Below are positions 44,871-55,676 of a stretch of 64,000 nucleotides of DNA, piece by piece. Both the position numbers and the translations under genes were made by a program. Positions within the stretch are counted from its first letter, which is position 1. Every line of letters starts with the position of its first letter. Origin of the DNA: Betaproteobacteria bacterium (GTDB taxonomy: Bacteria > Pseudomonadota > Gammaproteobacteria > Burkholderiales > SG8-41); the NCBI GenBank assembly GCA_028292435.1, contig JAQGMI010000039.1:1-64000 (forward strand), written 5' to 3'. A model generated the notes under the pieces. That model worked only from the letters and a program-made list of their open reading frames with translations, was not told the origin of the DNA and made no database searches.

Positions 44871-45998
44871 ATGAAAAATTCCGCAGCTAACCGGGTGTCT
44901 GATCTTCGCGATCTCGCGCCGGCCTACATACGTTCGATCGCGCCATACCAGCCGGGGAAGCCGATCGCTGAACTGGCTCGCGAACTGGGCATCCACCCCG
45001 ACAAAATCATCAAGCTCGCGTCCAACGAAAATCCGCTCGGCGTCAGTCCGCTGGCAATGCGCGCCATTGAGGCGGCGATTGCCGATCTCGCGCGCTATCC
45101 GGACGGCAACGGGTTCGAGCTGAAACAGGCACTGTGCAAGCGCTATGGCGTCGACATGGCGCAGATCGTTCTCGGCAATGGCTCCAATGACGTGCTCAAT
45201 TCGGCGGCGCGCGCGTTCCTCGCGCCGTCACTCGAAGCGGTGTACTCGCAGCACGCATTTGCAATCTATGCGCTCGAGATTCAATACACCGGCGCGACTG
45301 GCGTAGAGGCGCCCGCGCGCGAATACGCGCATGATCTCAAGGCCATGCTTGCCGCCATCACGCCGCGCACGCGCATGGTTTTTCTCGCGAATCCAAACAA
45401 TCCGACTGGCACGCTGATTACCGCTGCTGATTTGCATGCTTTCCTGCGCCAGGTGCCATCGAACGTTATCGTGGTGCTTGATGAGGCGTACAATGAATAC
45501 ATTCCGGAAGCACTGAGATCGGATTCGCTCGCATGGCTTGCGGAATTTCCCAATCTTATCGTCACGCGCACGTTTTCAAAGGCGTACGGGCTGGCTGGTT
45601 TGCGCGTCGGCTATGCGTTTGCGCATCCGGATGTCGCCGACCTGATGAACCGCGTGCGCCAGCCGTTCAACGTCAACAGCATTTCGCTCGCCGCCGCGGC
45701 CGCCGGCCTCGAAGATCATGAATTCGTGCGCCGCAGCTTTGAGCTGAACCAGGCGGGCATGCGGCAAATGACCGCCGGACTGACGAAGCTCGGCGTCGAC
45801 TACATTCCATCGGCCGGCAATTTCGTCAGCATTAAAGTCACGGATGCCGCCGGTGTATTTCAGCGGCTTTTGCAGCGCGGCGTGATAGTACGTCCGATCG
45901 CGGCGTATCAAATGCCCGACTTCCTGCGCGTGAGCATCGGCCTCGAAGCGGAGAACGCGCGTTTCCTCGATGCGCTCAAGCAGTCGTTAGCCGCATGA
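44871..45998 (+). CDS. hisC: Histidinol-phosphate aminotransferase family protein
   Basis: A 375-residue class I/II PLP aminotransferase. [36 protein letters not shown] and [13 protein letters not shown] are typical, and the PLP Lys lies in [19 protein letters not shown]. HisC-type enzymes also transaminate aromatic 2-oxo acids, and the position between pheA and tyrA suggests a role in phenylalanine and tyrosine synthesis as well as histidine. No Shine-Dalgarno is clear before the ATG. Overlaps tyrA by 4 bases. Confidence 0.92.
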   Translation: MKNSAANRVSDLRDLAPAYIRSIAPYQPGKPIAELARELGIHPDKIIKLASNENPLGVSPLAMRAIEAAIADLARYPDGNGFELKQALCKRYGVDMAQIVLGNGSNDVLNSAARAFLAPSLEAVYSQHAFAIYALEIQYTGATGVEAPAREYAHDLKAMLAAITPRTRMVFLANPNNPTGTLITAADLHAFLRQVPSNVIVVLDEAYNEYIPEALRSDSLAWLAEFPNLIVTRTFSKAYGLAGLRVGYAFAHPDVADLMNRVRQPFNVNSISLAAAAAGLEDHEFVRRSFELNQAGMRQMTAGLTKLGVDYIPSAGNFVSIKVTDAAGVFQRLLQRGVIVRPIAAYQMPDFLRVSIGLEAENARFLDALKQSLAA

Positions 45999-46915
45999 AG
46001 AAAAAACGGCAACCCGCGCGCAAAGCAGGCGGTCGAAAACCGCCGAAACCGCTGATCGGCAAACTCGTCATATTCGGCGTCGGTCTCATCGGCGGTTCGT
46101 TTGCATTGGCGCTGAAGAGACAGCGCGCCGTCGGCCACGTGGTCGGAGTAGGGCGCAGCCGTTCGAATCTTCTCGCTGCAAAACGGCTCGGTGTGATCGA
46201 TGAAATGGCGACCGATCCGGCCGTCGCCGTTAAGAATGCCGATCTTGTGTTGCTCGCCGTGCCGCTAGGACAAACGCGGGCGGTGCTTGCGCATATCGCG
46301 CCGCACCTTGCATCGCACACGGTAGTAACGGACGCCGGCAGCACCAAACGCGATGTAATCGAAAGTGCGCGCCGGCAGCTTGGTGCGACGTTTTCACGGT
46401 TTGTGCCCGCGCATCCCATCGCAGGCACGGAAAAAAGTGGTGCCGCGGCGGCATTTGCCGAGCTGTTCGAGCAGCGTAACTTAATTCTGACGCCAGAGCC
46501 TGAAACCTCGGCGCGTGCGATGAAACTGGTGAGGGCCGCCTGGAAATTGGCCGGCATGCGCATACTTGAAATGACGGCGTCGCAACACGACCGGATCTTT
46601 GCGCTCGTGAGTCATTTGCCGCATCTGCTGTCGTTTACCGCGGTCGCCAATATCGCGGGGCAGGCGAATGCGCCCAAACTTTTTCAGCACACCGGCGGCG
46701 GATTTCGCGACCTCACACGCATCGCCGGCAGTTCTCCCGAAATGTGGCGCGATATCTGTCTTGCCAATCGCGACGCGATTCTTTCCGCGCTCGACGGGTA
46801 CTTAAGCGATCTTGAAGCCGTGCGCGGTATGGTCGAGGCGAGCGACGGTGCAGCGCTCGAACAGAAATTCGCGGCATCGCGGAATGCGCGCGCGAAGTGG
46901 CTGCTAAAAAAATGA
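45995..46915 (+). CDS. tyrA: Prephenate dehydrogenase
   Basis: A 306-residue prephenate dehydrogenase making 4-hydroxyphenylpyruvate. A basic N-terminus precedes the Rossmann site [40 protein letters not shown] and [20 protein letters not shown] carry the conserved substrate and catalytic residues (His in AHPIAG), and the helical C-terminal domain has [16 protein letters not shown]. It starts within the end of hisC. Next gene aroA begins 28 bases later. Confidence 0.94.
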   Translation: MKKKRQPARKAGGRKPPKPLIGKLVIFGVGLIGGSFALALKRQRAVGHVVGVGRSRSNLLAAKRLGVIDEMATDPAVAVKNADLVLLAVPLGQTRAVLAHIAPHLASHTVVTDAGSTKRDVIESARRQLGATFSRFVPAHPIAGTEKSGAAAAFAELFEQRNLILTPEPETSARAMKLVRAAWKLAGMRILEMTASQHDRIFALVSHLPHLLSFTAVANIAGQANAPKLFQHTGGGFRDLTRIAGSSPEMWRDICLANRDAILSALDGYLSDLEAVRGMVEASDGAALEQKFAASRNARAKWLLKK

Positions 46916-46943
46916 CGACCGTAAAGGCGATGGAATTGCACGC

Positions 46944-48275
46944 ATGAGCGGAGCGGCGCACGTGGATTATCTCGATCTGGCGCCCGTTCGGCGCGCCCAC
47001 GGCATCGTAAAGTTGCCTGGTTCCAAAAGTATTTCCAACCGCATATTGTTGCTGGCAGCGCTCGCCGAAGGCGAGACACGTATTTACGACTTACTCGATT
47101 CCGACGATACGCGCTATATGCTCAATGCTTTGCGCAAGCTTGGGGTCGCCTGGACACAGGGTGGAGAGCAGTTCGTGCGCGTGCGCGGCGCGAACGGCGT
47201 ACTGCCAGTCAAGCATGCAGATCTATTTCTCGGCAACGCGGGCACTGCCTTTCGTCCGCTGACCGCGGCGCTTGCGCTGAGTGGCGGCAGCTACAAACTC
47301 GACGGCGTCGCACGCATGCATGAGCGGCCGATTGGCGATCTCGTCGATGCACTTAGCTCGCTTGACGCCGAAATAGAATATCTCGGCGCGCGCGGGTTTC
47401 CGCCGCTTCAGATTCATCCAGGCAAGATCCGCGCGGGCGCAGATGTCAGCGTGAGGGGCAACGTCTCAAGCCAGTTCCTGACTGCGTTGCTGATGAGCCT
47501 GCCGCTTTTGCGAGCTAATACTGTCGTGAAAGTGATCGGCGATCTTGTTTCTAAGCCGTACGTCGAAATTACGCTCAACATGATGCGACGTTTTGGTGTT
47601 GAGGTAGTGCGCGACGATTGGCAGAAATTCTCGATTCCGCTTACGGCGCGTTACAAAACGCCGGGCGACATCTACGTGGAAGGCGATGCTTCGGCCGCGT
47701 CGTATTTCCTGGCCGCCGGCGCAATCAGTGGATTAACGGGCGGCGGTCCGGTGCGCGTCGAGGGTGTAGGGAAGGCGAGTATTCAGGGCGACGTGCGTTT
47801 TATCGATACGCTGCGCACCATGGGAGCAACTATCGAACTTGGCGCCAACTGGATTTCGGCCGGCGCCGGTCCGGCTGCCGCGCTTGCGGGCAAACTGCGC
47901 GCGATCGACGCGGACTTCAATCACATCCCGGACGCTGCAATGACTGTCGCGGTGCTCGCATTGTTTGCCGATGGCCCAAGCACGCTGCGCAACATCGGCA
48001 GTTGGCGCGTCAAAGAAACCGATCGCATCGCGGCGATGGCGACCGAATTACGCAAGGTCGGCGCCCGCGTCGAAGAAACTGCCGACAGCCTGACAATTTT
48101 TCCGCCGGCGGCGCTCCTGCCGGCTACCATCGACACTTACGACGACCATCGCATGGCGATGTGCTTCTCGCTGGTCGCCCTGGGCGGAGTCGCCGTACGC
48201 ATTAACGATCCCGGCTGCGTCGCCAAGACGTTTCCCGACTATTTCAGCGTTTTGGCCGGCATCACGGAACACTGA
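46944..48275 (+). CDS. aroA: 3-phosphoshikimate 1-carboxyvinyltransferase (EPSP synthase)
   Basis: A 443-residue class I-like EPSP synthase of the shikimate pathway. [20 protein letters not shown] is the shikimate-3-phosphate site; [20 protein letters not shown] replaces the classical LGNAGTAMRPL with Phe at the Met position, and [17 protein letters not shown] is near the end. The core active-site Lys, Arg and Asp residues are visible in these motifs. The cmk gene begins 3 bases after its stop, so translation is probably coupled. Confidence 0.95.
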   Translation: MSGAAHVDYLDLAPVRRAHGIVKLPGSKSISNRILLLAALAEGETRIYDLLDSDDTRYMLNALRKLGVAWTQGGEQFVRVRGANGVLPVKHADLFLGNAGTAFRPLTAALALSGGSYKLDGVARMHERPIGDLVDALSSLDAEIEYLGARGFPPLQIHPGKIRAGADVSVRGNVSSQFLTALLMSLPLLRANTVVKVIGDLVSKPYVEITLNMMRRFGVEVVRDDWQKFSIPLTARYKTPGDIYVEGDASAASYFLAAGAISGLTGGGPVRVEGVGKASIQGDVRFIDTLRTMGATIELGANWISAGAGPAAALAGKLRAIDADFNHIPDAAMTVAVLALFADGPSTLRNIGSWRVKETDRIAAMATELRKVGARVEETADSLTIFPPAALLPATIDTYDDHRMAMCFSLVALGGVAVRINDPGCVAKTFPDYFSVLAGITEH

Positions 48276-48278
48276 CCG

Positions 48279-48950
48279 ATGGACCGTCATGTGCCGGTAA
48301 TTGCAATCGATGGACCGTCCGCGTCGGGCAAAGGCACGGTCGCGCAAAAGGTCGCACAACACTTGCATTTTCATTATCTCGACAGCGGGGCGCTGTACAG
48401 GCTGGTCGGCGAGGCAGCCCGGTATGCCCACGTCAGCACGTCAGACGAACCTCAAGTGGCGCGACTCGCGGAGACCTTAAACGCGCGGTTCGATAATGAC
48501 AATATCTATTTAAATCAAAAGAATGTCACGGACGCGATCCGGTCCGAGGCGGCAGGGAAAGCGGCCTCGGAAGTCGCCGCGTTGCCCTTGGTGCGACAAG
48601 CGTTACTCCTGCGCCAGCGGGGCTTTCGGACGAAGCCCGGACTGGTGGCTGACGGTCGGGACATGGGTTCGGTCGTATTTCCCGACGCAATGCTCAAAAT
48701 CTACCTGACGGCGGACCCCGCAGCGCGTGCCGCACGGCGATATAAACAGTTGATAGGTAAAGGAATGAGTGCTAATATGGCCGCCCTTTTGCAGGATATC
48801 AAAGCACGTGACGACCGCGACAGCGGACGCGCAATTGCTCCCTTGCACAAGAGTAGCGACGCTATTTTGCTCGACACGACGAACCTGTCGATCGACGACG
48901 CCGTAGAGCAAGTGCTGGCCCGCTACGCAGCAGCAACACAGGTGCCATGA
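48279..48950 (+). CDS. cmk: Cytidylate kinase
   Basis: A 223-residue CMP kinase making CDP/dCDP. The P-loop is IDGPSASGKGTVAQKVAQHL, the NMP-binding part has YLDSGALYRL, and VADGRDMGSVVFPDAMLKIY with LTADPAARAARRYKQL forms the lid region. The arrangement aroA-cmk-rpsA is ancient and typical. A short hairpin leads into rpsA after a 75-base gap. Confidence 0.95.
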   Translation: MDRHVPVIAIDGPSASGKGTVAQKVAQHLHFHYLDSGALYRLVGEAARYAHVSTSDEPQVARLAETLNARFDNDNIYLNQKNVTDAIRSEAAGKAASEVAALPLVRQALLLRQRGFRTKPGLVADGRDMGSVVFPDAMLKIYLTADPAARAARRYKQLIGKGMSANMAALLQDIKARDDRDSGRAIAPLHKSSDAILLDTTNLSIDDAVEQVLARYAAATQVP

Positions 48951-48982
48951 GCTGCCAGGCTCACGGCGTTTACTAATGAACC

Positions 48983-48999
48983 CCCGTTGATATAACGGG
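48983..48999 (+). other. Small hairpin in the rpsA leader
   Basis: CCCGTT pairs with AACGGG around GATAT, 27 bases upstream of the rpsA start and followed by TTAAATT. S1 genes are autoregulated in their leaders in E. coli; this may be a comparable structure, but the stem is short. Confidence 0.35.
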
Positions 49000-49025
49000 T
49001 TAAATTCAGGCCAAACGTGCAAACA

Positions 49026-50738
49026 ATGACATCAGCTTCTTCCCCTGCAGCCACCGAATCTTTTGCGGCATTATTCGAGGAAAGCCTCGCCCGCAAGGAG
49101 ATGCGTATTGGCGAAGTGATCACCGCTGAAGTGATCCGAGTCGACGCGAACCATGTGGTTGTTAATGCAGGATTAAAGTCAGAAAGTTACATCCCCACCG
49201 AAGAATTCCGCACCGACCGCGGTGAAATCGAAGTCAAAGTCGGCGATTTTGTGCAAGTCGCAATCGATGCGCTCGAAGACGGCTTTGGCGAAACGCGCCT
49301 GTCGCGCGACAAAGCCAAGCGCCTTGCCGCGTGGATGGACCTCGAACAAGCGCTCGAAAAGAGCACCGTCGTCGAAGGCCTGATTAACGGCAAAGTTAAA
49401 GGGGGCCTCACGGTCATGGTGAACGGCATCCGAGCCTTCCTGCCCGGCTCGCTAGTGGATATACGCCCAGTCAAAGACACGTCACCGTATGAGAACAAGG
49501 TGATGGAGTTCAAAGTCATCAAACTCGACCGCAAGCGCAACAACGTGGTTGTTTCGCGCCGCGCGGTGCTTGAAGCGTCGCAAGGTGCGGAACGCCAGGC
49601 GCTGCTGTCGAGCCTCACCGAAGGCGCAGTGGTCAAGGGTATCGTCAAAAACATCACCGACTACGGCGCGTTCGTCGACTTGGGCGGCATCGATGGCCTG
49701 CTGCATATCACCGATCTCGCATGGCGCCGCGTGAAGCATCCGTCGGAAGTGCTGGCGGTCGGCGATGAAGTCGAAGCCAAAGTGCTCAAGTTCGACCAGG
49801 AAAAAAACCGCGTCTCGCTCGGTATGAAACAGTTGGGCGAAGATCCGTGGGTCGGCCTCTCGCGCCGTTATCCGCAGGGTACGCGCCTGTTCGGTAAAGT
49901 CAGCAACCTGACCGACTACGGCGCGTTTGTCGAAATCGAGCAGGGTATCGAAGGCTTGGTGCACGTGTCGGAGATGGACTGGACCAACAAGAACGTGCAT
50001 CCGTCGCGCGTCGTCGCCCTGGGTGACGAAGTTGAAGTGATGGTGCTTGAAATTGACGAAGACCGCCGCCGGATTTCGCTAGGCATGAAGCAGTGCAAGC
50101 CGAATCCGTGGGAAGAGTTCTCGATGAATTCCAAGAAGGGCGACAAGGTCAAAGGCCAGATCAAGTCGATCACCGACTTCGGCGTGTTCATCGGGCTGGC
50201 GGGCAATATCGACGGCCTCGTCCATCTGTCGGACCTGTCGTGGAACATGCCGGGCGAAGAAGCAGTGCGCAACTACAAGAAGGGCGACGAAACCGAAGCC
50301 ATGGTCCTGTCGATCGACGTCGAGCGCGAACGTATTTCGCTGGGCATCAAGCAGCTCGACGGCGACCCGTTCACCGGCTACGTGTCGACCAACGACAAGA
50401 ACAGCATTGTCAAAGGCACGGTGAAGTCGATCGATGCCAAGGGTGCGGTAATCGCGCTCGAGGGCGAAGTCGAAGGTTACCTGCGCGCCTCCGAAGTTTC
50501 GCGCGACCGCGTCGAGGATATCCGCACGCATCTGAAAGAGGGCGACGCGGTCACGGCGATGATCATCAACATTGATCGCAAGAACCGCACGATCAACCTG
50601 TCGATCAAGGCGCGCGATATGGCGGACGAATCCAATGCGATGCAGAAGATGGCGGCCGACAAGCCGGCCAATGCCGGCACGACAAGTCTCGGCGCGTTGC
50701 TCAAAGCCAAGATGGATACCGCCAACACCGGTCAATAA
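49026..50738 (+). CDS. rpsA: 30S ribosomal protein S1
   Basis: A 570-residue S1 protein with six S1 (OB-fold) repeats, which binds mRNA upstream of start codons and assists initiation. The N-terminus has [20 protein letters not shown]. Successive repeats carry [40 protein letters not shown] and [20 protein letters not shown], each closing with the [16 protein letters not shown] pattern. ATG 49026 is preferred to GTG 49017, which adds three residues. Full length for the family. It precedes ihfB by 15 bases, the usual pairing. Confidence 0.97.
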   Translation: MTSASSPAATESFAALFEESLARKEMRIGEVITAEVIRVDANHVVVNAGLKSESYIPTEEFRTDRGEIEVKVGDFVQVAIDALEDGFGETRLSRDKAKRLAAWMDLEQALEKSTVVEGLINGKVKGGLTVMVNGIRAFLPGSLVDIRPVKDTSPYENKVMEFKVIKLDRKRNNVVVSRRAVLEASQGAERQALLSSLTEGAVVKGIVKNITDYGAFVDLGGIDGLLHITDLAWRRVKHPSEVLAVGDEVEAKVLKFDQEKNRVSLGMKQLGEDPWVGLSRRYPQGTRLFGKVSNLTDYGAFVEIEQGIEGLVHVSEMDWTNKNVHPSRVVALGDEVEVMVLEIDEDRRRISLGMKQCKPNPWEEFSMNSKKGDKVKGQIKSITDFGVFIGLAGNIDGLVHLSDLSWNMPGEEAVRNYKKGDETEAMVLSIDVERERISLGIKQLDGDPFTGYVSTNDKNSIVKGTVKSIDAKGAVIALEGEVEGYLRASEVSRDRVEDIRTHLKEGDAVTAMIINIDRKNRTINLSIKARDMADESNAMQKMAADKPANAGTTSLGALLKAKMDTANTGQ

Positions 50739-50753
50739 GGGGACGCAACGATC

Positions 50754-51038
50754 ATGACGAAGTCCGAGTTGATCGCGAAGCTGGCGGCGCGCTACCCCCA
50801 GCTGGTGGCGAAAGACGCCGAGCTTGCAGTTAAGATGGTTCTCGATGCGATGGGCAAAAGTCTGTCTGAAGGCCAGCGCATCGAGATTCGCGGATTCGGC
50901 AGCTTTGGTCTGAATTACCGTCCGCCGCGCACCGGTCGCAATCCGAAATCGGGCGACAAGGTGCAGGTGCCTGCGAAATATGTGCCGCATTTCAAGGCCG
51001 GCAAGGAATTGCGCGAACGCGTCGATTTCAAGAAGTAA
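50754..51038 (+). CDS. ihfB: Integration host factor subunit beta
   Basis: A 94-residue DNA-bending HU/IHF-family protein. It begins [20 protein letters not shown] and has the flexible arm [20 protein letters not shown] with the Pro residue that intercalates into DNA. It forms a heterodimer with IhfA, whose gene is outside the window, and shapes DNA in recombination and sigma54-type transcription. It follows rpsA closely and is ended by a clear terminator. Confidence 0.96.
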   Translation: MTKSELIAKLAARYPQLVAKDAELAVKMVLDAMGKSLSEGQRIEIRGFGSFGLNYRPPRTGRNPKSGDKVQVPAKYVPHFKAGKELRERVDFKK

Positions 51039-51060
51039 TCGCGGCGCGATTAAAGTCCGT

Positions 51061-51094
51061 GCGGCATCATCGAAAGATAATGCCGCTTTTTTTT
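51061..51094 (+). terminator. Rho-independent terminator after ihfB
   Basis: GCGGCAT (51061-51067) pairs with ATGCCGC (51080-51086), with an inner ATC/GAT stem capped by a GAAA loop, followed by eight T residues. It separates ihfB from lapA. Confidence 0.88.
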
Positions 51095-51141
51095 GTCCGC
51101 ACCGGACATGAGTAAATTGCGGGTGCGGCGGAGGTGTGACA

Positions 51142-51438
51142 ATGCAACGCTTGGTTTTGCTCGTTAAAACGGTCGCCGGCGTTTCGATATTTTTAATGCT
51201 GCTCGGGTTCGCCGTAAAAAACACCGATACCGTCGCGTTGCGCTATTTCCTCGGCCTCGAATGGCAGGCGCCGCTCGTGCTGATGCTGTTGGTCTTTTTT
51301 GCCGCCGGCGCCGCGCTCGGCATCGCCGCCTGCCTCGGCGCCGTGTTCACGCAGCGGCGCCAGATTCTTGCGTTGAAACGCGAGATTCGCGGCCTCACAC
51401 GCACGCCCGGCGTTCCCATCGTCGCCGAGTCGATTTAA
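51142..51438 (+). CDS. lapA: Lipopolysaccharide assembly protein A
   Basis: A 98-residue LapA-domain (DUF1049) protein with two transmembrane helices (VAGVSIFLMLLGFAVKNTDT with hydrophobic core, then PLVLMLLVFFAAGAALGIAA) and a basic cytosolic tail. It pairs with LapB in controlling LpxC stability and LPS synthesis. ATG 51142 has GGAGG 7 bases upstream. The FAVKNTDTVALRYFLG signature is typical. lapB starts 26 bases downstream of its stop. Confidence 0.9.
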   Translation: MQRLVLLVKTVAGVSIFLMLLGFAVKNTDTVALRYFLGLEWQAPLVLMLLVFFAAGAALGIAACLGAVFTQRRQILALKREIRGLTRTPGVPIVAESI

Positions 51439-51464
51439 CGAACGCAGGGACGACGCGCCGCGCA

Positions 51465-52640
51465 ATGGAAATCGAATACTGGTGGTTGCTCGCACTACCG
51501 CTTTTCTTTGCACTTGGCTGGCTTGCCGCGCGCATCGACATCAAGCATCTGGTCTCGGAATCGCGGGCATTGCCGCGCTCGTACTTCAAGGGACTCAATT
51601 TCCTGCTCAACGAGCAGCCTGACAAGGCGATCGAGGCGTTTATCGAAGTCGTCAAAGTCGAGCCGCAGACCATCGAATTGCACTTTGCGCTGGGTTCGCT
51701 GTTTCGCCGTCGCGGCGAGACCGAACGCGCGATTCGCATGCATCAGAACCTCGTCGAGCGCGCCGACCTGCCGCAATCGCAAAAGCTCGATGCCTTGTTC
51801 GAACTCGCGCAGGACTATTTGAAAGCCGGCCTGCTCGACCGTGCCGAGGAATTGTTCGCCAAGCTGCAAGGCAGCGCGCATGAAGAGGCGGCGCTGAAAT
51901 ACCTGCTTGAAATTTACGAGCAGGAAAAGGACTGGCAAAAAGCGATCGATATCGCCCAGCAGCTCGAGACGGTCACCGGCCAGTCGCACCAGAAAGAGAT
52001 TGCCAACTTTTATTGTGAAATGGCGAGCCGCGAAATCATGGAATCGCGCCCGGACGCGGCGCGGCCTCATCTCGAACGCGCGCTGGCGCATCATCGCTTG
52101 TGCGTGCGCGCAAACGTCCTGCTTGGCGATCTCGAGATGGCGCTCCACCGCCTCGATGCGGCAATCGACGCTTGGAAGCGCATTGAAACGCAGAATCCCG
52201 ATTATCTTGCTCTGGTTGCGGAACGCCTTATCGGCGCTTACAAGCAGCAGGGCAAAGCACAGGAAGGGCTTAACCTTTTGCGCGGATTGCTCGGCAAATA
52301 TCCGTCGCTTGACGTCCTGAATGTGGTGTTTACGTGCATCCTCGAGGAGCAGGGCGCGGAGCCCGCCTACCAGCTGGTGCGCGATGAGATGCGGCGCAGC
52401 CCGACGTTGTTAGGGCTGGACAAGCTGCTCGAAGCGCAATTACTCGATGCGCCGGTGCAACGGCGTCAGGACCTCGAACTCGTCAAGAATCTGGTCCACC
52501 AGCACACCCGTACACTCGCAATGTTTAAATGCGATAACTGCGGATTCCGCGCGCGCCAGTATTATTGGCATTGTCCGGCCTGCGGCGAATGGGAAACTTA
52601 CTCGCCACGCCGCGCCGAAGAGAAAAATTCGCCCGTATGA
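51465..52640 (+). CDS. lapB: Lipopolysaccharide assembly protein B (YciM)
   Basis: A 391-residue inner-membrane-anchored protein. One N-terminal helix (WWLLALPLFFALGWLAARID) is followed by tetratricopeptide repeats (YFKGLNFLLNEQPDKAIEAF, LHFALGSLFRRRGETERAIR and later units) and a rubredoxin-like zinc ribbon FKCDNCGFRARQYYWHCPAC. LapB recruits LpxC to FtsH for degradation, balancing LPS and phospholipid synthesis. ATG 51465 is chosen by homology and the membrane helix; the frame is open further upstream through lapA. Confidence 0.94.
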   Translation: MEIEYWWLLALPLFFALGWLAARIDIKHLVSESRALPRSYFKGLNFLLNEQPDKAIEAFIEVVKVEPQTIELHFALGSLFRRRGETERAIRMHQNLVERADLPQSQKLDALFELAQDYLKAGLLDRAEELFAKLQGSAHEEAALKYLLEIYEQEKDWQKAIDIAQQLETVTGQSHQKEIANFYCEMASREIMESRPDAARPHLERALAHHRLCVRANVLLGDLEMALHRLDAAIDAWKRIETQNPDYLALVAERLIGAYKQQGKAQEGLNLLRGLLGKYPSLDVLNVVFTCILEEQGAEPAYQLVRDEMRRSPTLLGLDKLLEAQLLDAPVQRRQDLELVKNLVHQHTRTLAMFKCDNCGFRARQYYWHCPACGEWETYSPRRAEEKNSPV

Positions 52641-52665
52641 AGAATTATCCGGCAGTAGCTAAATC

Positions 52666-53376
52666 ATGACCAACGAGTCACGCGTTATCGTCGCACTCGA
52701 CTATCCGGCGGCCGATCAGGCGCTGGATTTCGCCGCGCGCGTCAGTCCCGGGGCGTGCAAGCTGAAAGTCGGCAAGGAATTGTTTACCGCTGCCGGCCCC
52801 GTGCTGGTCGAAAAATTGGTCGATCGCGGGTTTGACGTATTTCTCGATTTGAAATTTCACGATATCCCAAACACCGCTGCCGGCGCATGCAAGGCCGCTG
52901 CGCGATTAGGCGTGTGGATGCTTAATGTGCACGCACTCGGCGGACGCCCGATGCTCGAAGCTGCGCGCGACGCCATCGCGAACGCCAAAAGGCGGCCCAA
53001 ACTGATCGCGGTAACCGTGCTCACCAGCATGGCCCAAAATGACCTGCAAGACGTCGGCATCGCGGGCGAACCGGCGTCAGCCGCGCTGCGACTCGCCAAG
53101 CTGGCGCAGGCAAGCGGACTTGATGGCGTCGTCTGTTCGGCGCAGGAAGCGGCATTATTGAAACGCGAATGCGGAAGCGGCTTTTGTCTTGTGACACCGG
53201 GTATCCGGCCAGCGGGCGACGCCAAAGGCGATCAGCAACGCGTGATGACGCCTGCCACGGCCATTGCCGCGGGTGCGGATTATCTGGTGATCGGCAGGCC
53301 GATTACGCAGGCCGCTGATCCGGTCGCCGTGCTCGAAACAATCAATCGCGAAATCGAAACGCAACGCCGCTCATGA
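52666..53376 (+). CDS. pyrF: Orotidine 5'-phosphate decarboxylase
   Basis: A 236-residue OMP decarboxylase, last step of UMP synthesis. [20 protein letters not shown] begins the barrel, the catalytic [14 protein letters not shown] motif carries the Asp-Lys-Asp set, and a phosphate-gripping [16 protein letters not shown] with [15 protein letters not shown] closes it. Length fits the family. Overlaps ugd by 4 bases; together with lapB it is commonly in this order in betaproteobacteria. Confidence 0.96.
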   Translation: MTNESRVIVALDYPAADQALDFAARVSPGACKLKVGKELFTAAGPVLVEKLVDRGFDVFLDLKFHDIPNTAAGACKAAARLGVWMLNVHALGGRPMLEAARDAIANAKRRPKLIAVTVLTSMAQNDLQDVGIAGEPASAALRLAKLAQASGLDGVVCSAQEAALLKRECGSGFCLVTPGIRPAGDAKGDQQRVMTPATAIAAGADYLVIGRPITQAADPVAVLETINREIETQRRS

Positions 53377-54695
53377 AAATTACCATTATCGGCACCGGTT
53401 ATGTGGGGCTCGTGTCGGGCGCCTGTCTCGCCGAACTCGGCAACGACGTGATGTGTCTCGACGTCGATGCCGGCAAAATCGCGCAGTTGAACCGCGGCGA
53501 GATTCCGATCTACGAGCCGGGCCTCGAACCGCTCGTCAAACGCAATGTCGACGCCGGGCGGCTGCATTTCACGACCGACGTTGCGCAAAGCGTAGCGCAT
53601 GGACAAGTCCAGTTCATTGCGGTCGGCACGCCGCCGGATCAGGACGGTTCGGCCGATCTTCAATACGTGATCAAAGCCGCGCGTGCGATCGGGCGTCACA
53701 TGAACGACTACCGGCTGGTGGTCGACAAATCGACAGTGCCGGTTGGGACTGCGGCTAAGGTCCGCGCGGCGATCACCGAAGAACTTGCGGCGCGAGGAAA
53801 ATCAATCGATTTCAGCGTCGCGTCGAATCCGGAGTTTTTGAAGGAGGGTGCCGCGATCGAGGACTTCATGCGGCCTGACCGCGTCGTGATCGGCGTCGCC
53901 GACGAGCGGGCAAAGCAAACCATGCGCGCTATCTATGCGCCGATTCAACGCAATCACGAGCGCATGATCTTCATGGACATACCATCGGCTGAATTGACTA
54001 AGTACGCGGCCAACGCGATGCTGGCAACGCGCATATCATTCATGAACGAACTTGCCAATTTGGCCGAAGAACTCGGCGCCGACATCGAGCACGTGCGCCA
54101 GGGCATCGGCTCGGATGCGCGTATCGGCTATCATTTTTTATACGCTGGCTGCGGTTACGGCGGCGCGTGTTTTCCCAAAGACGTTTCGGCGCTGCAGCAG
54201 ACAGCACGCGACAGCGGCATGCAACTCAAAATCATCGAGGCGGTCAATCAGGTGAATGAGTCGCAGAAAGTACGACTACTCGACAAGATCACGCGCCGGT
54301 TCGGCGACGATCTCACCGGCAAGCGATTCGCCGTCTGGGGGCTCGCGTTCAAACCCAATACGGACGACATGCGGGAAGCGCCGAGCCAGCTCATCGTGCC
54401 CGGCATCATCAAGCGCGGCGGCACAGTTGTAGCATACGATCCGGTATCGATTCCGCAGGCCAGAAAAACGTTCGCTGCCCTCCCTGCCGTGACATTTTCA
54501 GCGTCTCCGCGCGACGCGCTCGAAGGCGCGGATTGCCTCGTGATTGTCACCGAGTGGAAGGAGTTTCGCAGCCCCGATTTCGACGAGATCAAGCGGCGGC
54601 TGCGCACGCCCGTTATCATAGACGGCCGCAACCTGTACGAACCCGCGATGGTGCGAAGTTACGGCCTCGAATATTTCGGTATCGGCCGCCCATGA
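53373..54695 (+). CDS. ugd: UDP-glucose 6-dehydrogenase
   Basis: A 440-residue NAD-dependent enzyme oxidising UDP-glucose to UDP-glucuronate. The Rossmann site is [20 protein letters not shown], the middle domain has [20 protein letters not shown], and the catalytic Cys lies in [13 protein letters not shown]. The C-terminal domain has [23 protein letters not shown]-glucuronate feeds LPS or exopolysaccharide synthesis. It starts in the pyrF stop and its own stop overlaps the hldE start, giving a packed envelope-sugar unit. Confidence 0.95.
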   Translation: MKITIIGTGYVGLVSGACLAELGNDVMCLDVDAGKIAQLNRGEIPIYEPGLEPLVKRNVDAGRLHFTTDVAQSVAHGQVQFIAVGTPPDQDGSADLQYVIKAARAIGRHMNDYRLVVDKSTVPVGTAAKVRAAITEELAARGKSIDFSVASNPEFLKEGAAIEDFMRPDRVVIGVADERAKQTMRAIYAPIQRNHERMIFMDIPSAELTKYAANAMLATRISFMNELANLAEELGADIEHVRQGIGSDARIGYHFLYAGCGYGGACFPKDVSALQQTARDSGMQLKIIEAVNQVNESQKVRLLDKITRRFGDDLTGKRFAVWGLAFKPNTDDMREAPSQLIVPGIIKRGGTVVAYDPVSIPQARKTFAALPAVTFSASPRDALEGADCLVIVTEWKEFRSPDFDEIKRRLRTPVIIDGRNLYEPAMVRSYGLEYFGIGRP

Positions 54696-55669
54696 AGGCG
54701 CGCGCTGATAAACGTCCGGTCGCCGATATGAGCGTGAGTATCGACAAAATCAAAAAGACCCGCGTCCTCGTCGTCGGCGACGTCATGCTCGACCGCTATT
54801 GGTACGGCGACGTCCATCGCATTTCACCCGAGGCGCCGGTGCCGGTCGTTAAGTTCAAGCGCAGCGAAGAGCGTCCCGGTGGCGCCGCCAACGTCGCGCG
54901 GAATGCGGCAGCGCTGGGGGCGCGCGTAACGTTGCTGTCGGTCGTCGGCGACGATGAACCGGGCCGGCGTTTAACTGAATTGATGCGTGCCGAAAAAATC
55001 AATGCGCGCCTGCATCGCGACCGCACCATCGATACTACAGTCAAGCTGCGCGTGATTGGTCCGCCGCGGCACCAGTTACTACGCGTCGACTTCGAGACCG
55101 AACCCAGTCATGAGATTCTGCGTTCCAAGCTTGCGGATTACACAAAGCTTGTCGCCGGCTGCGATGCGGTCATTCTGTCGGATTACGGCAAAGGCGGCCT
55201 GACCCACATTGCGCGCATGATCGAACTCGCGCGCCGGCACGGCAAGCCAGTGCTGATCGATCCGAAAGGCAGCGATTTCGCGCGCTATCAGGGCGCAACC
55301 CTGGTGACGCCGAACCTGAACGAATTTCGCAACGCCGCGGGGGCCTGGAAAAGCGAGGTCGAACTGACTCAACGCGCACAAAAATTGCGGCGTAAACTGA
55401 AAATGGATGCGTTACTGGTCACGCGAGGCGCTGACGGCATGACGCTCTTCGAGGGATCGCGGCGGTTGCAGGTGCAGGCCGAAGCGCGCGAAGTATCGGA
55501 CGTCTCGGGAGCCGGTGATACCGTGATTGCGACGATGGCGGTAATGCTTGCCGCCGGTTATCCGATGGACGCGGCGGTGCGCGTGGCGAATCGCGCGGCC
55601 GGTATTGTCGTCGGGAAATTCGGCACTGCCGTCGCGTTGCCGCGAGAAGTGTTTGCGAAAGAAGGCTGA
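54692..55669 (+). CDS. hldE: D-glycero-beta-D-manno-heptose-7-phosphate kinase (HldE kinase domain)
   Basis: A 325-residue PfkB-family kinase, the RfaE1 part of ADP-heptose synthesis. [20 protein letters not shown] is the N-terminal motif, [17 protein letters not shown] the substrate site and [16 protein letters not shown] the catalytic GAGD motif. The cytidylyltransferase (RfaE2) half of bifunctional HldE is absent, as usual in betaproteobacteria where it is a separate gene, not seen here. Start ATG 54692 overlaps the ugd stop; ATG 54728 is an alternative. hldD follows 7 bases later. Confidence 0.92.
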   Translation: MKARADKRPVADMSVSIDKIKKTRVLVVGDVMLDRYWYGDVHRISPEAPVPVVKFKRSEERPGGAANVARNAAALGARVTLLSVVGDDEPGRRLTELMRAEKINARLHRDRTIDTTVKLRVIGPPRHQLLRVDFETEPSHEILRSKLADYTKLVAGCDAVILSDYGKGGLTHIARMIELARRHGKPVLIDPKGSDFARYQGATLVTPNLNEFRNAAGAWKSEVELTQRAQKLRRKLKMDALLVTRGADGMTLFEGSRRLQVQAEAREVSDVSGAGDTVIATMAVMLAAGYPMDAAVRVANRAAGIVVGKFGTAVALPREVFAKEG

Positions 55670-55676
55670 AGAGCGC

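Noticed and set aside
50079..51224. Minus-strand frame of about 381 codons over rpsA/ihfB
   Set aside because: Shadow of rpsA and ihfB, both certain genes, and crosses a terminator.
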